Below, piece after piece: positions 33,958 to 42,624 of a stretch of 64,000 nt of DNA (position 1 is the stretch's first letter; the number at the start of each line of letters is the position of its first letter). Under the pieces are notes generated by a model that saw nothing but the letters and a program-made list of their open reading frames with translations, made no database searches and was not told the origin of the DNA. The stretch is taken from assembly GCA_002483285.1 (NCBI GenBank), contig DLHP01000036.1, positions 52,288 through 116,287 of the forward strand. Reading direction: 5' to 3'. Both the position numbers and the translations under genes were made by a program. Source of the DNA: Flavobacterium sp. UBA7665. GTDB lineage: Bacteria; Bacteroidota; Bacteroidia; Flavobacteriales; Flavobacteriaceae.

Positions 33958-35158
33958 AATGGGCGATGATTTTATGGATGATATCTTCTGCAACGGCTTC
34001 TTTAGATTTTAATTGCATGGGCTCAACTAAAAACGATTGGTCGATAAAGGTAATTTTATTTGTCGGTTTTCCAAAACCGGCGCCTTCATCATTGAGCGAA
34101 TTGAGGACGATCAAATCTAGGTTTTTTTTTCGGATCTTTTGCTGTGCATTTTCTACCTCATTTTCGGTTTCAAGTGCAAATCCAACCAAAAACTGCTCTT
34201 TTTTGATTGCGCCGAGCGATGCCAGGATGTCTTGGGTCTTTTCAAGTTCAATGGTAAGGCTCGAATCGGCCTTTTTAATTTTCTGAAGTGCAACAGTTTT
34301 AGGTCGATAATCGGCTACGGCAGCGGCAGCAATCGCCACATCTACCAAAGCAAAATGGGCATGACAAGCATCATACATTTCCTTCGCCGAGGTTACACGA
34401 ATCGTCTGAATGCGATCAACATTGGTTTCTAAATGCGTAGGTCCAGAAACGAGCACGACTTCTGCCCCATTCCTCGCGGCACTTTCGGCGATGTCAAATC
34501 CCATTTTACCAGACGAATGATTACCGATGAACCGCACCAGATCGATGGCTTCATAAGTTGGACCAGCCGTAATCAGGAATTTCTTTCCCTTGAGTGGCAG
34601 TTTGCTTTCAAGGTCGGCTTCAAGGAAAGTGACGATATTTTCGGGTTCGGCCATACGCCCTTCGCCCGATAATCCGCTGGCCAACTCGCCCGACTCGGCA
34701 GGAATGATGGTATTCCCAAACTGCTTCAATGCGGCAAAACTCTCCAGCGTAGACGGGTGTTTATACATATCCAGATCCATCGCAGGCGCGAAATAAACAG
34801 GGCATTTGGCAGAAAGGTAAGTGGCGATCAGCAAATTGTCGCAGGCGCCAGAGGCCATTTTTGACAGCGTGTTTGCGGTGGCCGGTGCGATGACCATGAG
34901 GTCGGCCCAAAGACCCAGCTCTACATGGTTGTTCCATTTGGCATTGTCGTCCTCTTCATTGTAAAACGAAGAATGCACCGGATTCTTAGAAAGTGTAGAC
35001 AGTGTAAGCGGCGTTACAAAATCCTTAGAAGCCGGCGTCATGATCACTTGGACCTCGGCGCCGGCTTTGATAAAGAGTCTGACTAACGATGCAGTTTTGT
35101 AAGCAGCAATGCCACCGGAAATTCCCAGTACTATTTTCTTACCGCTTAAGACTGACAT
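33950..35158 (-). CDS. coaBC: Bifunctional phosphopantothenoylcysteine decarboxylase / phosphopantothenate-cysteine ligase CoaBC
   Basis: 402 aa. The N-terminal CoaC flavoprotein domain has GISGGIAAYKTASLVRLF, catalytic-type His in NHVELG, and APATANTLSKMASGACDNLL, with APAMDLDMY further on. The C-terminal CoaB domain (about 185-402) has TAGPTYEAIDLVRFIGNHSSGKMG and the CTP/substrate region. Together they convert 4'-phosphopantothenate to 4'-phosphopantetheine. The omega-subunit gene ends 7 nt upstream. This is the usual Bacteroidota arrangement. Confidence 0.96.
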   Translation of the reverse strand: MSVLSGKKIVLGISGGIAAYKTASLVRLFIKAGAEVQVIMTPASKDFVTPLTLSTLSKNPVHSSFYNEEDDNAKWNNHVELGLWADLMVIAPATANTLSKMASGACDNLLIATYLSAKCPVYFAPAMDLDMYKHPSTLESFAALKQFGNTIIPAESGELASGLSGEGRMAEPENIVTFLEADLESKLPLKGKKFLITAGPTYEAIDLVRFIGNHSSGKMGFDIAESAARNGAEVVLVSGPTHLETNVDRIQTIRVTSAKEMYDACHAHFALVDVAIAAAAVADYRPKTVALQKIKKADSSLTIELEKTQDILASLGAIKKEQFLVGFALETENEVENAQQKIRKKNLDLIVLNSLNDEGAGFGKPTNKITFIDQSFLVEPMQLKSKEAVAEDIIHKIIAHYA

Positions 35159-35165
35159 GCTCAGA

Positions 35166-35483
35166 TTATTTTGTAGTATCCCTGTGGTAGATTTTACCGT
35201 CTAACCACTCTTGGACTGCCAAGGCATGTGGTTTTGGCAATTTCTCGTAGAATTTTGAAACCTCGATTTGCTCTTTGTTTTCAAAAACTTCTTCCAAACT
35301 ATCGTTGTAAGTAGCAAACTCCTCGAGTTTTTCGGTCAATTCCTTTTTGATTTCAGAATTGATTTGGTTTGCCCTTTTAGCCATAATGGTGATTGCCTCA
35401 TACACATTTCCGGTTGGTTCCTCGATAACGCTTTTGTTATAGGTGATTGTATTTACCGGAGCATTCGTCTTTTTTAAATCCAT
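35166..35483 (-). CDS. RNA polymerase omega-like subunit
   Basis: 105 aa. The central segment TGNVYEAITIMAKRANQIN resembles the conserved omega core (NRFELVLVAARRARQL in other bacteria). Position between bamD (4 nt) and coaBC (7 nt) is typical for the Bacteroidota form of RpoZ. Omega stabilises the RNA polymerase beta' subunit. The sequence has diverged from proteobacterial RpoZ, so I leave the symbol open, but the assignment is well supported by context. Confidence 0.85.
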   Translation of the reverse strand: MDLKKTNAPVNTITYNKSVIEEPTGNVYEAITIMAKRANQINSEIKKELTEKLEEFATYNDSLEEVFENKEQIEVSKFYEKLPKPHALAVQEWLDGKIYHRDTTK

Positions 35484-35487
35484 GACT

Positions 35488-36288
35488 TTAGTTTATATTA
35501 GAATATTGTTGTAAATTTTTGTCGATTTGTGCCAACATTTCGTCGGCCTTTTCTTTGCGTGCCGCGCTCAGGTTGACTTTCATGAGGTTGGTGTACGCTA
35601 TTTTGGCATTGTTGAGCCTTTCCTGCATTTTAGAAGGCACACTGTTGACGGCCAACTGGTAGGTAGAATCAAACTTGTAGAAGAGCGCATCTTCGCGGAA
35701 AATCGTTCCCGGATAATCGGCAATAAAATTGTCAAGCGCTACAATTGCCGATTTGTAATCCTGGATCGTATTGTATTGCTTGGCGATTTCAAAAGCCTTT
35801 TTCTCTAGCTTGTCGGTAAGTACCTTGAGCGTTGCGTTGGCTTCTGGCAGGTACTCAGAATTTGGGTAAGTATCAATAAAGGCCTGTAATTTGCCAATCG
35901 CTTTATTGGTATCGGTCTGATCCAAGCTATAAACCGGTGACAATTTAGAGTAGCTTTTTGCAGCCAAATAAGAAGCTTCTTCTATTTTTTCGCTTTTTGG
36001 ATAGCTCGAAACAAAGCTTTCAAACTGGTAACCGGCAAGGTAAAACTGCTCAGTTTTGTAATACGACTGCGCGAACATGTAAAACATTTTCTCGGCCTGT
36101 GGTTTTCCCCTGAAAGCAGGCGCAATCATCTCAAAAAGCCTGATTGCCTTGGTATATTTGCCTTTTTCGTATTGCTTTTCAGCGACATTGTATTTGATGG
36201 CGACATCTTCGGTCTTAAGGGCTTTCTGGTATTCACTACATGAGCCGAACACCAAAACGATAAGCAATACTGATAAAAATTTCTTCAT
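35488..36288 (-). CDS. bamD: Outer-membrane assembly lipoprotein BamD
   Basis: 266 aa. Lipobox ending FGSC (Cys17) places it on the periplasmic face of the outer membrane. The rest is about five TPR-like helical pairs (for example AEKQYEKGKYTKAIRLFEMIAP and FYMFAQSYYKTEQFYLAGYQFESF). BamD works with BamA to fold outer-membrane barrels. Length fits. A near-consensus promoter lies about 80 nt upstream (36370-36400), so bamD likely heads the bamD-omega-coaBC-DUF4835 operon. Confidence 0.93.
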   Translation of the reverse strand: MKKFLSVLLIVLVFGSCSEYQKALKTEDVAIKYNVAEKQYEKGKYTKAIRLFEMIAPAFRGKPQAEKMFYMFAQSYYKTEQFYLAGYQFESFVSSYPKSEKIEEASYLAAKSYSKLSPVYSLDQTDTNKAIGKLQAFIDTYPNSEYLPEANATLKVLTDKLEKKAFEIAKQYNTIQDYKSAIVALDNFIADYPGTIFREDALFYKFDSTYQLAVNSVPSKMQERLNNAKIAYTNLMKVNLSAARKEKADEMLAQIDKNLQQYSNIN

Positions 36289-36369
36289 TTCAAGATTTGA
36301 ATTGCACCCGGTTTATCGGCTTTCTAAGCCTCTAAAATCCTTGTGTCCCGAAGCCTCGGGATAAGGGAG

Positions 36370-36400
36370 CAAATTTAGTTAATAATTAGACACTGCAAAA
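36370..36400 (-). promoter_or_regulatory. Near-consensus promoter of the bamD operon
   Basis: Minus strand TTTTG (36396-36400), 18-nt spacer, TAAATTTG (36370-36377). Both boxes match the Bacteroidota consensus exactly. The leader then contains a hairpin TCCCGA / TCGGGA at about 36347-36362. Confidence 0.7.
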
Positions 36401-36419
36401 TATTTTTTTCGGCAACCGA

Positions 36420-37298
36420 TTAGCGGTTTTTCTGCGTAAAATCGTGGATTCTTTTAGCGAGGCTCTCGTCGGCATTCACGAGCGGCAATCGAACGGTATT
36501 CTCTGACAAACCCAATGATTTAAAGACTTCTTTGATCCCTGCGGGATTGCCTTGCTCAAAAATAAGGTCGATGCTTTCAGAAAATTGATAGTGCAATTGG
36601 TAAGCTTCATCAACTTTGCGTTGCAAACCCAGGCGAACCATTTCAGAGAATTGGCGTGGAAAACCTTCACCGATTACAGAAATCACACCGCTTCCGCCAG
36701 CCAAAACCATAGGCAAGGTAATCATGTCGTCGCCAGAAATGACGAGGAAATCCTTGGGTTTGTTTTTGATGAGTTCCATCGCCTGGACTATATCTCCTGC
36801 GGCTTCCTTGATGGCAACGATGTTTTTAAAGTCATTGGCGAGCCTGATGACGGTTTCTGGCGTCATATTGCTCGCGGTCCTGCCAGGAACATTGTACAAA
36901 ATCACAGGAACCGGCGAGGCTTGCGCAATGGCTTTAAAGTGTTGGTAAATCCCTTCCTGAGTGGGTTTATTGTAATAAGGCGACACCGAAAGTACCGCTG
37001 CAAATTTTGACAAGTCGCGGGTTTGGAGTTCTTCTATCACTTCTGCGGTATTGTTGCCGCCGACGCCCAAAACCAACGGCAACTTTCCGTTGTTGGCATC
37101 GATGATGGTTTGGATGACGAGATCCTTCTCTGCTTTGTTGAGCGTAGCCGATTCTGCGGTCGTACCTAAAACAACGAGATATTCGATGTGGTTGTCTATT
37201 TGGTGTTTGACGATACGCACGAGCGCATCAACATCTACCGAGAAATCTTTTTTGAATGGCGTAACGAGCGCCACACCAGTGCCAATGAGTGATTGCAT
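36420..37298 (-). CDS. dapA: 4-hydroxy-tetrahydrodipicolinate synthase
   Basis: 292 aa TIM-barrel aldolase; condenses pyruvate with aspartate semialdehyde in lysine/diaminopimelate synthesis. The Schiff-base lysine is K164 in VAIKEAAGDI; Y135 lies in LYNVPGR; GTTAES (45-50) is the substrate threonine motif. The start is 1 nt after the DUF6913 stop, so the two are co-transcribed. The bamD promoter lies in the short gap after it. Confidence 0.96.
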   Translation of the reverse strand: MQSLIGTGVALVTPFKKDFSVDVDALVRIVKHQIDNHIEYLVVLGTTAESATLNKAEKDLVIQTIIDANNGKLPLVLGVGGNNTAEVIEELQTRDLSKFAAVLSVSPYYNKPTQEGIYQHFKAIAQASPVPVILYNVPGRTASNMTPETVIRLANDFKNIVAIKEAAGDIVQAMELIKNKPKDFLVISGDDMITLPMVLAGGSGVISVIGEGFPRQFSEMVRLGLQRKVDEAYQLHYQFSESIDLIFEQGNPAGIKEVFKSLGLSENTVRLPLVNADESLAKRIHDFTQKNR

Positions 37299-37299
37299 G

Positions 37300-37818
37300 T
37301 TATATTTTGTTTAGTATTTTAAGGTATTTGAACAATTCCTCAACAAAGACTTTGTAATTCTCGGCGTTGGTGTTGATCATAAAATGATTGAGCTTTTTAT
37401 CGATGGAAGCGAAACCTACTTTAAACGCGGCTTTGGATTGGTTGGAAACCAGCAATAACGCAGGTTTTTCGGTATCGTAATAATTGAGGAGCAGGTCAAA
37501 TTTTTGGGCGATGAATTCCTTGACTTCGGATTTGTCGAAGGTGGCAGTCCAACTCAAATCCTTATTGCTGAAAACAGGGTAATCGAAATGTTCATTTTTC
37601 TTAATTTTATCTTTGAAAACCAGCACTTTAATATTTTGCTCTTCAATCCCGTTTTGAACCAATTCCCTAACGAGTGCTTCGCGTTCGTAGAAGTAGGTTT
37701 CGTCAAAAATAATCCCGACTGTTTTTATGGTGGATTGGGCCGCTGTGTGTTTTACGTTTGCTAAACTTTCCTTAACTATTTTTTGGGTAAAAAAATTTTT
37801 TAAGTAATTTAAAAACAT
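37300..37818 (-). CDS. Flavobacterial hypothetical protein (DUF6913-like)
   Basis: 172 aa, soluble, no signal peptide. It has an alternating alpha/beta pattern (TVGIIFDETYFYEREALVRELVQNG, NIKVLVFKDKI, PALLLVSNQSKAAFKVGFASI) suggestive of a Rossmann-like fold. It matches what I know as the DUF6913 family found beside dapA in Flavobacteria. No function is known. It has no obvious catalytic motif. It shares a transcript with dapA (1-nt spacing). Confidence 0.75.
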   Translation of the reverse strand: MFLNYLKNFFTQKIVKESLANVKHTAAQSTIKTVGIIFDETYFYEREALVRELVQNGIEEQNIKVLVFKDKIKKNEHFDYPVFSNKDLSWTATFDKSEVKEFIAQKFDLLLNYYDTEKPALLLVSNQSKAAFKVGFASIDKKLNHFMINTNAENYKVFVEELFKYLKILNKI

Positions 37819-37866
37819 AGTATTTTTACTTGATTTACAAATTTAAATAAATAAGCGGCATTTGCG

Positions 37867-38646
37867 ATGGTAAAACTAAAAAACTATAACGTTGCAGTAA
37901 AGTATTTTGTTTTATTCTTAACATTTACAGCCAGCGTTTCCTGCGGGCCAAAAAAGATTTACGTTTCGCGCATCGAAGGCAAGGAAATCGGGATCACCGA
38001 TAAAAATGCCGAAGACCAAAAAATTGCCGATTTCATCAAACCTTACAAGGAAAGTATCGATAAAGACCTAAATACCGTTTTGGCCTACGCACCACAAACT
38101 TTAGACAAAAACGGCCAATGGCAAAGCCCAATGGGCAACCTGTTTGCCGATGTGGTGATGGCCAAAGGCAACCCGGTTTTTGAAAGACGTGAAAAAAAGT
38201 CGATGGATATCGTTTTGCTCAACCACGGAGGCATACGCTCGATAATCCCGAAAGGCGACGTGACCACACGCACCGCTTTTGAAATCATGCCATTTGAGAA
38301 CAGCCTTGTAGTGATTGCCATGAAAGGCGACGCTATTATGGACATGATAAGATACATCATCACCGAGAAAAAACCGCATCCATTGGCCGGAATGACTTTT
38401 ACGATAACCAAAAATAACGAGCCAACCGCTATCATGATTCAGGGCAAGTCTTTGGAATTGGAGAAAACGTATTTTGTAGGCACTAACGATTACTTGTCAA
38501 ATGGAGGCGACAATATGGTTTTCTTCAAGAAAGGAACTGCGAAATATGACCTGGATTACAAACTCAGGAATATACTGATTGATTATTTTAAGGAAGTCGA
38601 CACGATTCCACTAATCACCGATGTAAGAATTACAGTTGAAAAATAG
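37867..38646 (+). CDS. 5'-nucleotidase C-terminal domain protein (UshA C-domain only)
   Basis: 259 aa. The signal sequence ends SVSCGPKK, possibly a lipoprotein with Cys26 (weak lipobox). The body matches the substrate-specificity domain of UshA-type 5'-nucleotidases: SPMGNLFADVVM, LLNHGGIRSIIPKGDVT, AFEIMPFENSLVV and GTNDYLSNGGDNMVFF. The metallophosphatase half is missing here but is encoded by the next gene (38787). The two products probably work together in periplasmic nucleotide hydrolysis. Structured repeat copy C follows at 38654. Confidence 0.88.
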   Translation: MVKLKNYNVAVKYFVLFLTFTASVSCGPKKIYVSRIEGKEIGITDKNAEDQKIADFIKPYKESIDKDLNTVLAYAPQTLDKNGQWQSPMGNLFADVVMAKGNPVFERREKKSMDIVLLNHGGIRSIIPKGDVTTRTAFEIMPFENSLVVIAMKGDAIMDMIRYIITEKKPHPLAGMTFTITKNNEPTAIMIQGKSLELEKTYFVGTNDYLSNGGDNMVFFKKGTAKYDLDYKLRNILIDYFKEVDTIPLITDVRITVEK

Positions 38647-38653
38647 ACTGCTG

Positions 38654-38740
38654 CCCTAGCCCTGATGGAAGCGGCATCCTTTTGCGGCCGTAGCGCAGCG
38701 GAGGCGTAAAAGATATAGCGGACAGCAGGATTCAGCTCCT
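38654..38740 (+). repeat. Structured repeat, copy C
   Basis: CCCTAGCCCTGATGGAAGCG, CATCCTTTTGCG, then GCGTAAAAGATATAGCGGA and CAGCAGGATTCAGCTCC. Outer CCTG/CAGG replaces CCGG/CCGG of copies B and D, a paired change. It lies 7 nt after the nucleotidase C-domain stop. Confidence 0.72.
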
Positions 38741-38746
38741 AAAAAA

Positions 38747-38780
38747 CCTCAGAACCTTAGCACCTTAGAACCTCAGTACC
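38747..38780 (+). repeat. Period-8 tandem array (CCTYAGNA)
   Basis: Units CCTCAGAA, CCTTAGCA, CCTTAGAA, CCTCAGTA and a partial CCT. It directly follows repeat copy C and precedes the metallophosphatase ATG at 38787. Confidence 0.7.
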
Positions 38781-38786
38781 TATAAA

Positions 38787-39716
38787 ATGAAAAGACGCGA
38801 ATTCATACAAAAAACAGCCGCCGGAACTGCACTTGCAGGATTGGGGCTTTCCCTGAGTAGTTTTGATTCTCTAGCGGGATTGGCTGCCGAAACCTCGAAA
38901 CACCTCACGATTTTGCACACCAACGACGTGCACAGTTATATAGAACCGTTTGCAGCAAACCATCCCAAAAACCCGAATATGGGTGGCGTGGCGCGGCGTG
39001 CTACCTTAATTGAGAGCATTCGTAGGGAGAACCCGAATGTGTTGCTTTTGGATGCCGGCGATATTTTCCAGGGAACGCCGTATTTTAATTATTTCGGTGG
39101 CGAACTCGAGTTTAAACTCATGAGTATGATGCGTTACGACCTGGCCACTTTGGGCAACCATGATTTTGACAATGGTATCGATGGCTTCCTTGCGCAATTG
39201 CCCAACGCACAGTTTGGTTTTGTATCGGCCAATTACGATTTTAGAAATACCGTGCTCAATGGTTTGGTAAAACCTTATAAAACTTTTGACAAGAACGGGA
39301 TCAAAGTGGGCGTTTTTGGCCTGGGCGTTGAGCTTGCGGGTTTGGTTGACAAGAAAAATTACAAGGAGACGGTGTACAACGATCCGGTAACCGTTTCGCA
39401 GGATATGGCGCGTATTTTAAAACAACAAGAGCAATGTGATCTCGTGATTTGCCTCTCGCACCTTGGCTATCAATACAAAGACAATTCTGATAAGATTTGC
39501 GATACCAAATTGGCGGCGCTTACCAAAGACATCGACCTGATTATTGGTGGGCATACCCATACGTTTCTCGACAAACCCACGGTACTCAAAAATGCAGAAG
39601 GAAAAGACGTATTGGTTAACCAGGTAGGTTGTTATGGCGTGAACCTGGGCCGAATTGACTTTTATTTTGAAAAAGGGAAAGCGGCGTCAACCCAAGGCAG
39701 GGCTATCGTCGTTTAG
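38787..39716 (+). CDS. Metallophosphatase (UshA N-domain), Tat-exported
   Basis: 309 aa. It starts MKRREFIQKTAAGTALAGLG, a twin-arginine-type signal (KRREF), so export in folded form is likely. The dimetal phosphoesterase motifs are complete: LHTNDVHSY, DAGDIFQGTP, TLGNHDFDNG, and GGHTHTF. This is the catalytic half of a UshA-like 5'-nucleotidase; the C-terminal half is the separate gene at 37867. The 3' end overlaps the convergent YhhN-like gene by 30 nt. Confidence 0.92.
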   Translation: MKRREFIQKTAAGTALAGLGLSLSSFDSLAGLAAETSKHLTILHTNDVHSYIEPFAANHPKNPNMGGVARRATLIESIRRENPNVLLLDAGDIFQGTPYFNYFGGELEFKLMSMMRYDLATLGNHDFDNGIDGFLAQLPNAQFGFVSANYDFRNTVLNGLVKPYKTFDKNGIKVGVFGLGVELAGLVDKKNYKETVYNDPVTVSQDMARILKQQEQCDLVICLSHLGYQYKDNSDKICDTKLAALTKDIDLIIGGHTHTFLDKPTVLKNAEGKDVLVNQVGCYGVNLGRIDFYFEKGKAASTQGRAIVV

Positions 39717-40427
39717 GGAGCCATTTGTTTTTTGGCTTTCCGAAATTAGCACAAACTTATAATAGGCATAGTGCGCCCCGGCAAAAATCAATGCCGAAAT
39801 GGGCTGGAAAATGTCATTGGGCAGATAGTACTTTTGTATCATAAACAAGTACACCAAGACGATGGCCAATAATGTGCTGATGGCGAGCCAGGAATTGTTC
39901 CTGCTATCATCGAGTATGTAGTTGGATAGCGAAATCCCCGACAGTATCGAGATTAATACCCCATTGACAATGACGGGATAAAAACTCGCGCCAAGTGCAT
40001 TCATGGTAAGGTTGATCAGGCAGGAAAAAATAAATACAAAAGGCACACAGGCAATCAGGAATGGCAGCACCGGTATTTTTTTAATGAGCTTAAGCACAAT
40101 GATTATGGATAGAATCCTGTAAAACATAAAAGCCAGCATACCGTAAAGTAGAAAATGTGGAGCAATCGATAAAAAGAAGATGTTAGAACACATGGCGAAA
40201 AACAATGCGGCGAAATACAATTTGCTTCTGGTTTTGGATGTGAAGAAGTACAGCAACATCAAAGACGGAATCAAAAGCGGCTTGAAAACAATAAGTAGTA
40301 ATTGCGGATTGAAAGGTACACCAGCCGGTTTTCCCGCCAGAATCTCGGCAATGACCAAAATGAAGGTGATGCCAAAATAAGCTGCGGTAATGGCTCTTGA
40401 AATCATATTTGGATGGGATTCGGCCAT
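39687..40427 (-). CDS. YhhN-like integral membrane protein, paralogue 1
   Basis: 246 aa, about eight hydrophobic helices. The motif KPLLIPSLMLLYF resembles the start of the YhhN/lysoplasmalogenase family, which in some members hydrolyses vinyl-ether lysophospholipids. Also FYRILSIIIVLKLIKK, LSNYILDDSRNNSWL, shared in degraded form with the next three genes. It is the last gene of the run, 21 nt after paralogue 2. Its end overlaps the convergent metallophosphatase gene by 30 nt. Function is inferred only from the family. Confidence 0.75.
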   Translation of the reverse strand: MAESHPNMISRAITAAYFGITFILVIAEILAGKPAGVPFNPQLLLIVFKPLLIPSLMLLYFFTSKTRSKLYFAALFFAMCSNIFFLSIAPHFLLYGMLAFMFYRILSIIIVLKLIKKIPVLPFLIACVPFVFIFSCLINLTMNALGASFYPVIVNGVLISILSGISLSNYILDDSRNNSWLAISTLLAIVLVYLFMIQKYYLPNDIFQPISALIFAGAHYAYYKFVLISESQKTNGSLNDDSPALG

Positions 40428-40448
40428 TGGTTGGGGTTAAAATTTTTC

Positions 40449-41138
40449 TTACTCTTTTCTTTCTTTCTCGGCGGCGTTTACAAATTTATAGAAGGTAAAA
40501 AAACCGACCGCATTGAGCACCACGCCGATGAGCCCAAAAACACGAAGTGAAATGACCGTGAAGAAATACCTTTCGATAAATAGCACGAACTGCAAGCCAA
40601 CAAATAATAATATACTGATTAACAGCCAGGAATTCTGCCTGTTGTCGTTGCGCAGATAGCTAGAAACAGACATCCCGCCCAATAAAGATACTAAAATACT
40701 TTGAAAAAATAAGGTATTGAATTCAAACAGGGTGAACTCACTTGTAATGGAATTGAGGTAGTAAAAAATCACCAAAAACGGTACCGACGCAAGAAAAGTG
40801 GTTGCATAGCGCATCTTTACCACCGTTTGGAAAACAATCAACAGCATGACCAACCGCTGCACCACCGATATCACTAAGGCTAAAGAAAAATAAGGTGACT
40901 CTTTGTAAAAAAATAAAATATTGGTCATGAGCAAAAGCCCAAACAAAGTGTACACCATTGGATTGGCCCTGGTTGCATTGTGCCGGTATATGGCGATGAG
41001 CAGAAACGGAGCGGCAATCCTGCACAACAGCACCAATGGACGAAAGCCAAAAAAGCCAGAAGCCAACTCTACAAAAGTAGTGGCAAAATACAGCAGTATA
41101 AATACATTTACCAGATTGACTTTATCTTTGGTCTGCAT
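40449..41138 (-). CDS. YhhN-like integral membrane protein, paralogue 2
   Basis: 229 aa, about eight hydrophobic helices. It aligns with its neighbours through RIAAPFLLIAIY (where others have KPLLxP), VVQRLVMLLIVFQTV, GGMSVSSYLRNDNRQNSWLL, and a C-terminal helix ending in a charged tail. The KP pair typical of YhhN is lost here, so catalytic activity, if any, is doubtful. It starts 21 nt after paralogue 3. Confidence 0.7.
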   Translation of the reverse strand: MQTKDKVNLVNVFILLYFATTFVELASGFFGFRPLVLLCRIAAPFLLIAIYRHNATRANPMVYTLFGLLLMTNILFFYKESPYFSLALVISVVQRLVMLLIVFQTVVKMRYATTFLASVPFLVIFYYLNSITSEFTLFEFNTLFFQSILVSLLGGMSVSSYLRNDNRQNSWLLISILLFVGLQFVLFIERYFFTVISLRVFGLIGVVLNAVGFFTFYKFVNAAEKERKE

Positions 41139-41159
41139 GGATGGCTTCTTTTAGGATTA

Positions 41160-41894
41160 TCATGATTTGGGGTTTTGGGAATTGATTTGCTTGTACCGAC
41201 GCTTCTTCTTTTCTTCAAGCAATAAATAGCTCAGAAGCAAATACTGCCCAAATACATAAGCGATCATGGGTAAAGGCAAGAAAATAGTAAAGGAAATGTA
41301 AAACATCTTAAGCAATGTAATGAATTGAGCTGCCGTAAACAATACGGTGCTCGCCAGAAGATAAGAATTTGCCTTACTGGATTTTAGGATGTAGGCACCC
41401 AGGCAAAATCCTCCAAAAAGCACCAGGAAAATACCCTGAAGGATGAACAATGGAAAACGCTCTCCCAATTCCTTATAAGTCAATGTAGAAACAAAAATAT
41501 ACAAAAATAGGAAAGGCAAACTACCAATAACCATAGGCAGTGTTCCAGGGAATTTGGTGATACGCAATACCATCAGTATGACCAGGATTCGATAGAGGAG
41601 AAACATAATGGTACCGGTGATGATCATATCCATCGCGCTCGAAATCAGGAATAGATTGGCACACCAAGCCGCGACAATGGCCAGTATAAACAAGACGTTT
41701 GGTTTTCTCGAGGCACACCAATACAAGATCAAAAGTATGGGCATCAAGAGTGGCTTGGCCATACTTATCAGCGCCAGGTCTTTATTGGATTCGGCCACAA
41801 TTTCAACTAACGCCACAAAGAAATAAACTGCCGTGAGCGGAACCACGAGCTTGGTTTTGTTAAAGCTTTTAAAAAAACCCAATAATTCTTCCAT
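41160..41894 (-). CDS. YhhN-like integral membrane protein, paralogue 3
   Basis: 244 aa, about eight hydrophobic helices and a strongly basic C-terminus (EEKKKRRYKQ). KPLLMPILLILYW is the YhhN-like motif; LLYRILVILMVLRITK and GGFCLGAYILKSSKANSYLL match paralogue 1. Closest to a canonical member of the four together with paralogue 1. A 61-nt AT-rich gap separates it from paralogue 4, with a weak -7-like TATTTTTA on the minus strand. Confidence 0.72.
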   Translation of the reverse strand: MEELLGFFKSFNKTKLVVPLTAVYFFVALVEIVAESNKDLALISMAKPLLMPILLILYWCASRKPNVLFILAIVAAWCANLFLISSAMDMIITGTIMFLLYRILVILMVLRITKFPGTLPMVIGSLPFLFLYIFVSTLTYKELGERFPLFILQGIFLVLFGGFCLGAYILKSSKANSYLLASTVLFTAAQFITLLKMFYISFTIFLPLPMIAYVFGQYLLLSYLLLEEKKKRRYKQINSQNPKS

Positions 41895-41955
41895 ATTTTT
41901 TTTTAATAGCAGCGGTTAAAAATACAATTTTTTGCTTCAACTAAATTTGTAGGAG

Positions 41956-42624
41956 TCAATTCTTTCTCAGTACCGCATATTTAACGATGAAGAAATACGA
42001 AAACATTTGCACCGAAAATTCAAAATAATTGAAGCTCGGGAAATGAAAAATCAGCGAGAACATGATATAGAAAACGTCAGACACCACACACATCAAACCC
42101 GCAATGGCCATATAAAATGCCGCCGTAGAGTTTTTAGCGTAATAGCAATAGCCGGCAAGTGTCACAAATACACCCAACACCAACCCATAAACGGTAACCG
42201 GATAAAGCAATTCGCCGTTACTGTCTATAAATAGCACAATCAATTCGTACATGGTATACATCAGGAATATAAAAATCCCAATTGAAAGCAACAGACCATG
42301 CTTATTGAACCTGATTTTCTGTACATCCAATATCGCAAACCGAAGCAGCAGTATATTGGAGATAAAATAGGGAATCATGATGATTTCTGTTTGCTTGACT
42401 TCAAGCAAAACGATTGTATCACCAATGAAATTGAGCAATAAAATCGCGAGAAGATACGGGTCGCGCTTTTGCTGACGCTTGACCGAAAGGTAATAAAAAA
42501 ATATCGCCGGGATCACCGCCGGAATCGACAGTAATTTTAAGGTGTCGCAATCAAAAACGGTTGCCAAAGTCGCCAGTACGCTTGCGACTAAATACAATCC
42601 TAAAGCGACTTTCCAGGTTCTCAT
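41956..42624 (-). CDS. YhhN-like integral membrane protein, paralogue 4
   Basis: 222 aa, about eight hydrophobic helices. IPAVIPAIFFYY stands where paralogues 1 and 3 have KPLLxP; AGYCYYAKNSTAAFYMAIAGL corresponds to their SxxNSWL region; GDTIVLLE in helix 3 resembles the family's acidic motif. It starts within the ligA stop region (4-nt overlap), so its translation is coupled to the DNA ligase. It is the most diverged of the array. Confidence 0.68.
   Translation of the reverse strand: MRTWKVALGLYLVASVLATLATVFDCDTLKLLSIPAVIPAIFFYYLSVKRQQKRDPYLLAILLLNFIGDTIVLLEVKQTEIIMIPYFISNILLLRFAILDVQKIRFNKHGLLLSIGIFIFLMYTMYELIVLFIDSNGELLYPVTVYGLVLGVFVTLAGYCYYAKNSTAAFYMAIAGLMCVVSDVFYIMFSLIFHFPSFNYFEFSVQMFSYFFIVKYAVLRKN

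Noticed and set aside
36347..36362. TCCCGA/TCGGGA hairpin as dapA terminator
   Set aside because: There is no T-run after the stem and it lies downstream of the bamD promoter; I treat it as a leader hairpin.
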